From: Rikenellaceae bacterium
GTDB lineage: Bacteria > Bacteroidota > Bacteroidia > Bacteroidales > UBA932
NCBI GenBank assembly: GCA_900769885.1
Contig: CAAGIG010000052.1
Span: 1-8,540, forward strand
DNA length: 8,540 bases
Direction of reading: 5' to 3'
The notes beneath the pieces were generated by a model. The model ran no database searches. It saw nothing but the letters and a program-made list of their open reading frames with translations, and had not been told where the DNA came from. The first letter of the stretch is position 1. Each line of letters begins with the position of its first letter. This document shows positions 6,791-8,540 of this stretch, piece after piece. The translations under genes were made by a program, and so were the position numbers.

Positions 6791-7126
6791 ATCCTATATA
6801 TTGTTATACATCCATTTACACATAGCAAAGCATCCTACTCAAACCACTATTCTCCAAGGTCTTGCAAACTCCATCCAGACCAACCATCGGAATACACCAG
6901 AATATTTCCCCAAACAATAGCCACTTCAAAGTGCAATCCGGAACCAAACATTGTACTCACAGACTTTCAAATCATCCAAATTTTATCACTTTCAAAACAA
7001 CAGCCATCTCAAAGCACAATCTACAACCACACTCCACAAAGCAGACTCCTCAGGTGAAATAAATTTGGGAATTCGGAAACCATACATTCACAACTACAAC
7101 TTTTGGAGCCGACCCGTTTACATCTT
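6791..7126. other. Non-coding gap between peptide deformylase and phosphodiesterase genes
   Basis: This 336-bp stretch lies downstream of the phosphodiesterase and upstream of the deformylase, both on the minus strand. I see no convincing gene: the one open stretch on the plus strand (6862-7062) is low-complexity and unlike any family. About 6800-7060 is visibly rich in A and C and poor in G on the plus strand. It holds a degenerate direct repeat (6911-7050). No perfect TAnnTTTG box precedes the deformylase, and no strong terminator hairpin follows the phosphodiesterase. Confidence 0.7.
6911..7050. repeat. Degenerate two-copy direct repeat, about 83-bp period
   Basis: The block caatagccacttcaaag (from 6915) is echoed by caacagccatctcaaag (from 6998). 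Similarity continues through caat-c and aacc to a shared cagact (6960-6965 and 7042-7047), where the offset is 82 because of a small indel. In the best-matching stretch most differences are C/T or G/A transitions. The copies are too diverged to be recent. Confidence 0.5.
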
Positions 7127-7945
7127 TTAAAACAACTCAGGGCGATCAGTAATTATACCATCCAGTTTAATATCAGGGAGAGAACCGGGATCATTTATCG
7201 TCCAAATACGTGTTTTATAACCTTCTTTATGCAAGTAATCTGAAAGCGACGGCGAAAGTGCACGATAAAAGAAGTTAAACGACCGGACATAATGGTACTT
7301 CTCAGTAGAAAAATAGTTCAGCGACCCATCGAAAATTATCGGCAACCCTATCAACTTAGCAATAACCAGTTTTTCAAGTTTCAAAGTAGGGTCCAACGAA
7401 TACAACTTTTCCAACACACTGTCATTAAACGACTGGATTGTAGTATAAGAGAAAGCATCATATTGTTTGAGAACATCCAAAACAGCCTCCTCTATACCTT
7501 TATTATCAAGCCCCTTACGTTTTATTTCCAAAAGGAGTTCCACCTCTCCATCTATAACTTCCAACACTTGTCCGAGAGTCGGCACCTGAAGGTCTGTAAT
7601 TTCACCGTCGGCATTAACTATACGAAGTTCCTTAATTTGCTCTATTGTCAAATCATTTATAGCTCCAGTGCCATTGGTGGTGCGGTCGACTGTCGCATCG
7701 TGACACACCACAATATGACCGTCAGCAGTAATATGAACATCAATCTCAACCGACTCTGCCCCGGCATTGATACCTCGTTCAATACACTCAATCGTATTCT
7801 CCTCCCCCAAAGCAGCACCACCTCTATGAGCAGTAACAACCAACTGACCGATATCGCCCCCTTTAGCAGCGAACATACCCCTTGTAAATGAGGCCACTAT
7901 CCACAGTGCGACAACAACAAGCACCCCTAAAAAAACCTTCTTCAT
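7127..7945 (-). CDS. Glycerophosphodiester phosphodiesterase family protein, membrane-anchored or secreted
   Basis: The 272-residue product belongs to the GDPD family, which hydrolyses glycerophosphodiesters from phospholipid turnover to glycerol-3-phosphate and an alcohol using a divalent metal. The core begins with AHRGGAALGEENT (39-51, catalytic His40 and Arg41), followed by EIDVHITADGHIVVCHD (67-83) with metal-binding Glu67 and Asp69 and second catalytic His82. LEIK at 139-142 supplies a further acidic ligand, and WTINDP and DGIITDRP lie near the C-terminus. The usual PENT is EENT here, with the Pro changed and Glu and Asn kept. Residues 4-20 form one hydrophobic segment with no lipobox Cys, so the enzyme is probably periplasmic or anchored at the inner membrane. 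It has its own promoter, and the deformylase lies 336 bp downstream on the same strand. Exact substrate is unknown. Confidence 0.93.
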   Translation of the reverse strand: MKKVFLGVLVVVALWIVASFTRGMFAAKGGDIGQLVVTAHRGGAALGEENTIECIERGINAGAESVEIDVHITADGHIVVCHDATVDRTTNGTGAINDLTIEQIKELRIVNADGEITDLQVPTLGQVLEVIDGEVELLLEIKRKGLDNKGIEEAVLDVLKQYDAFSYTTIQSFNDSVLEKLYSLDPTLKLEKLVIAKLIGLPIIFDGSLNYFSTEKYHYVRSFNFFYRALSPSLSDYLHKEGYKTRIWTINDPGSLPDIKLDGIITDRPELF

Positions 7946-7955
7946 ATCCTTAACT

Positions 7956-7986
7956 TAAACATACATCAATTATATCTGCCAACAAA
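7956..7986 (-). promoter_or_regulatory. Candidate Bacteroidota promoter for the phosphodiesterase gene
   Basis: On the minus strand TTTG (7986-7983) is followed after 19 bp by TATGTTTA (7963-7956), a one-base variant of TAnnTTTG with near-ideal spacing. The predicted start near 7949 leaves only a few bases before the ATG at 7945, so either the leader is extremely short or the true start differs slightly. Confidence 0.5.
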
Positions 7987-8150
7987 GTCCCCCACAAAAC
8001 ACAATCTGCCCATCCCGTTTGCAGCAACATAACAATTTTCCCAAACCGGCAGTAAATATAACAAAAAGGACAAAAACAGTCAACCAAAATCCTTCACAAA
8101 ACAACAAAGGTCAAAATCGGCCTTGCAGAAATTAGGGGCTACAAGTCCAC
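7987..8150. other. Non-coding A/C-rich stretch upstream of the phosphodiesterase promoter
   Basis: I find no gene, RNA gene or strong regulatory site. The plus strand is A/C-rich, like the 6800-7060 gap. A small weak hairpin (8107-8112 with 8119-8124, one G/T pair) is too short to call. Confidence 0.5.
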
Positions 8151-8286
8151 AAAAACACCTGGAGCAAGGAATTGCCCCTACAGATATTTCCAGAGCAATA
8201 TCACCGATCCAGGTGCTGCCGATTTCTGTCACACCTGGAGCACTAGAATACCCTGTAGACCCAATTTGCGCTCCAGGTGATTTTTC
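8151..8286. repeat. Structured palindromic element with four alternating copies of CACCTGGA
   Basis: CACCTGGAGC occurs at 8156-8165 and 8232-8241. Its reverse complement occurs as TCCAGGTG at 8208-8215 and GCTCCAGGTG at 8270-8279, so the order is forward, reverse, forward, reverse. The outer copies extend into a long imperfect stem: beyond the 10-bp match, aattg and ctacag (8171-8183) face ctgtag and caatt (8253-8266), and a run of five A faces a run of five T. The inner copies can form a hairpin with a 16-nt loop. Pairing copy 1 with 2 and copy 3 with 4 is an exclusive alternative. I see no open reading frame in it. Confidence 0.8.
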
Positions 8287-8308
8287 AAGACACGGCCCGT
8301 AAATCCAT

Positions 8309-8540
8309 TACGCTAACGTGCACTTATCCTTTCTAAAAGTAACTCTAACCAAGATAACTACCCGTTAGCGAGCAAAAACCAATACGCTGCCGTGCGCTTA
8401 CCCGCTCTAAAAGCAACTCCTACGAGAACCACTGCCCGTCAGCGAACAAAAACGAATACGCTGATGTGCATACAACCATCTTAAACCATACTCCAAAGCA
8501 TATCACCGCCCGTTAGCAAGTACAAACAATTACGCTAACG
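8309..8540. repeat. 74-bp tandem repeat array with a conserved, covarying inverted repeat
   Basis: TACGCT begins at 8309, 8383, 8457 and 8531, an exact 74-bp period, giving three full units and the first 10 bases of a fourth. Units 1 and 2 match at 56 of 74 positions by eye and units 2 and 3 at 45 of 74. The best-kept parts are unit positions 3-10 (CGCTAACG in unit 1) and 55-62 (CGTTAGCG), which are reverse complements. Pair 7/58 is A-T, G-C and G-T in units 1 to 3. A unit length that is not a multiple of three, with stops in the frames examined, argues against coding. The array runs off the window, and 8291-8308 may be a damaged earlier unit. Confidence 0.85.

Noticed and set aside
6862..7062. 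66-residue open stretch on the plus strand in the deformylase upstream gap
   Set aside because: Composition is low-complexity (Thr, Ser, His, Asn, Gln, Lys) and follows the A/C skew of the gap. No ribosome site, promoter or family resemblance is visible.
8107..8124. Small hairpin as a minus-strand terminator
   Set aside because: A 6-bp stem with a G/T pair and no uninterrupted T run is too weak to call.
8309..8540. CRISPR array
   Set aside because: There is no short perfectly conserved repeat with unrelated spacers; whole 74-bp units are related and diverged, and no cas gene is present.
8309..8540. Integron attC cassette sites
   Set aside because: GTTAGCG and CGCTAAC do not fit the GTTRRRY and RYYYAAC cores, and no gene cassettes separate the units.

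Overview
This window looks like gut Bacteroidales (Bacteroidota) DNA, possibly a complete short metagenomic contig. The evidence is Bacteroidota-type promoter boxes (TAnnTTTG or one-base variants), several lipoprotein signal peptides with a Cys at residue 19, a very large surface-type lipoprotein with a K-E-D export-like signal after its Cys, and a bile-salt-hydrolase family gene. The genus cannot be fixed from the sequence. Bases 1-19 match the 3' end of an Illumina TruSeq adapter, so biological sequence starts at about base 20. The right end stops inside a tandem repeat, a common place for an assembly to break.

Layout, left to right. (1) The C-terminal two thirds of a choloylglycine hydrolase family gene (+), ending at 689. 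(2) A hairpin terminator at 715-742 shared with the convergent gene. (3) A 1287-residue repetitive lipoprotein (-, 770-4633): signal peptide, two FN3-like domains, then eight related beta-rich modules in the order A-A-B-C-A-B-C-A', with a Gly/Asp/Asn linker before the last. (4) A class I SAM-dependent methyltransferase (-, 4771-5496). (5) A 62-bp divergent promoter region in which both -7 boxes sit in one inverted repeat. (6) A nitroreductase-family lipoprotein (+, 5559-6188). (7) A peptide deformylase with intact catalytic motifs and a lipoprotein signal peptide (-, 6185-6790), overlapping the nitroreductase tail-to-tail by 4 bp. (8) A 336-bp non-coding gap with a degenerate direct repeat. 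(9) A membrane-anchored or secreted glycerophosphodiester phosphodiesterase (-, 7127-7945). (10) About 595 bp of non-coding DNA with a promoter, a structured inverted-repeat element (8151-8286) and a 74-bp tandem array (8309-8540).

Most genes have their own promoter or opposite orientation, so this is not one operon. The shared theme is the cell envelope: every gene with a visible N-terminus except the methyltransferase carries an export signal. The most notable points are an apparently active peptide deformylase predicted to act outside the cytoplasm, the supra-repeat structure of the giant lipoprotein, and the two repeat elements at the right end, where inverted-repeat stems are the best conserved part and one base pair covaries between copies.
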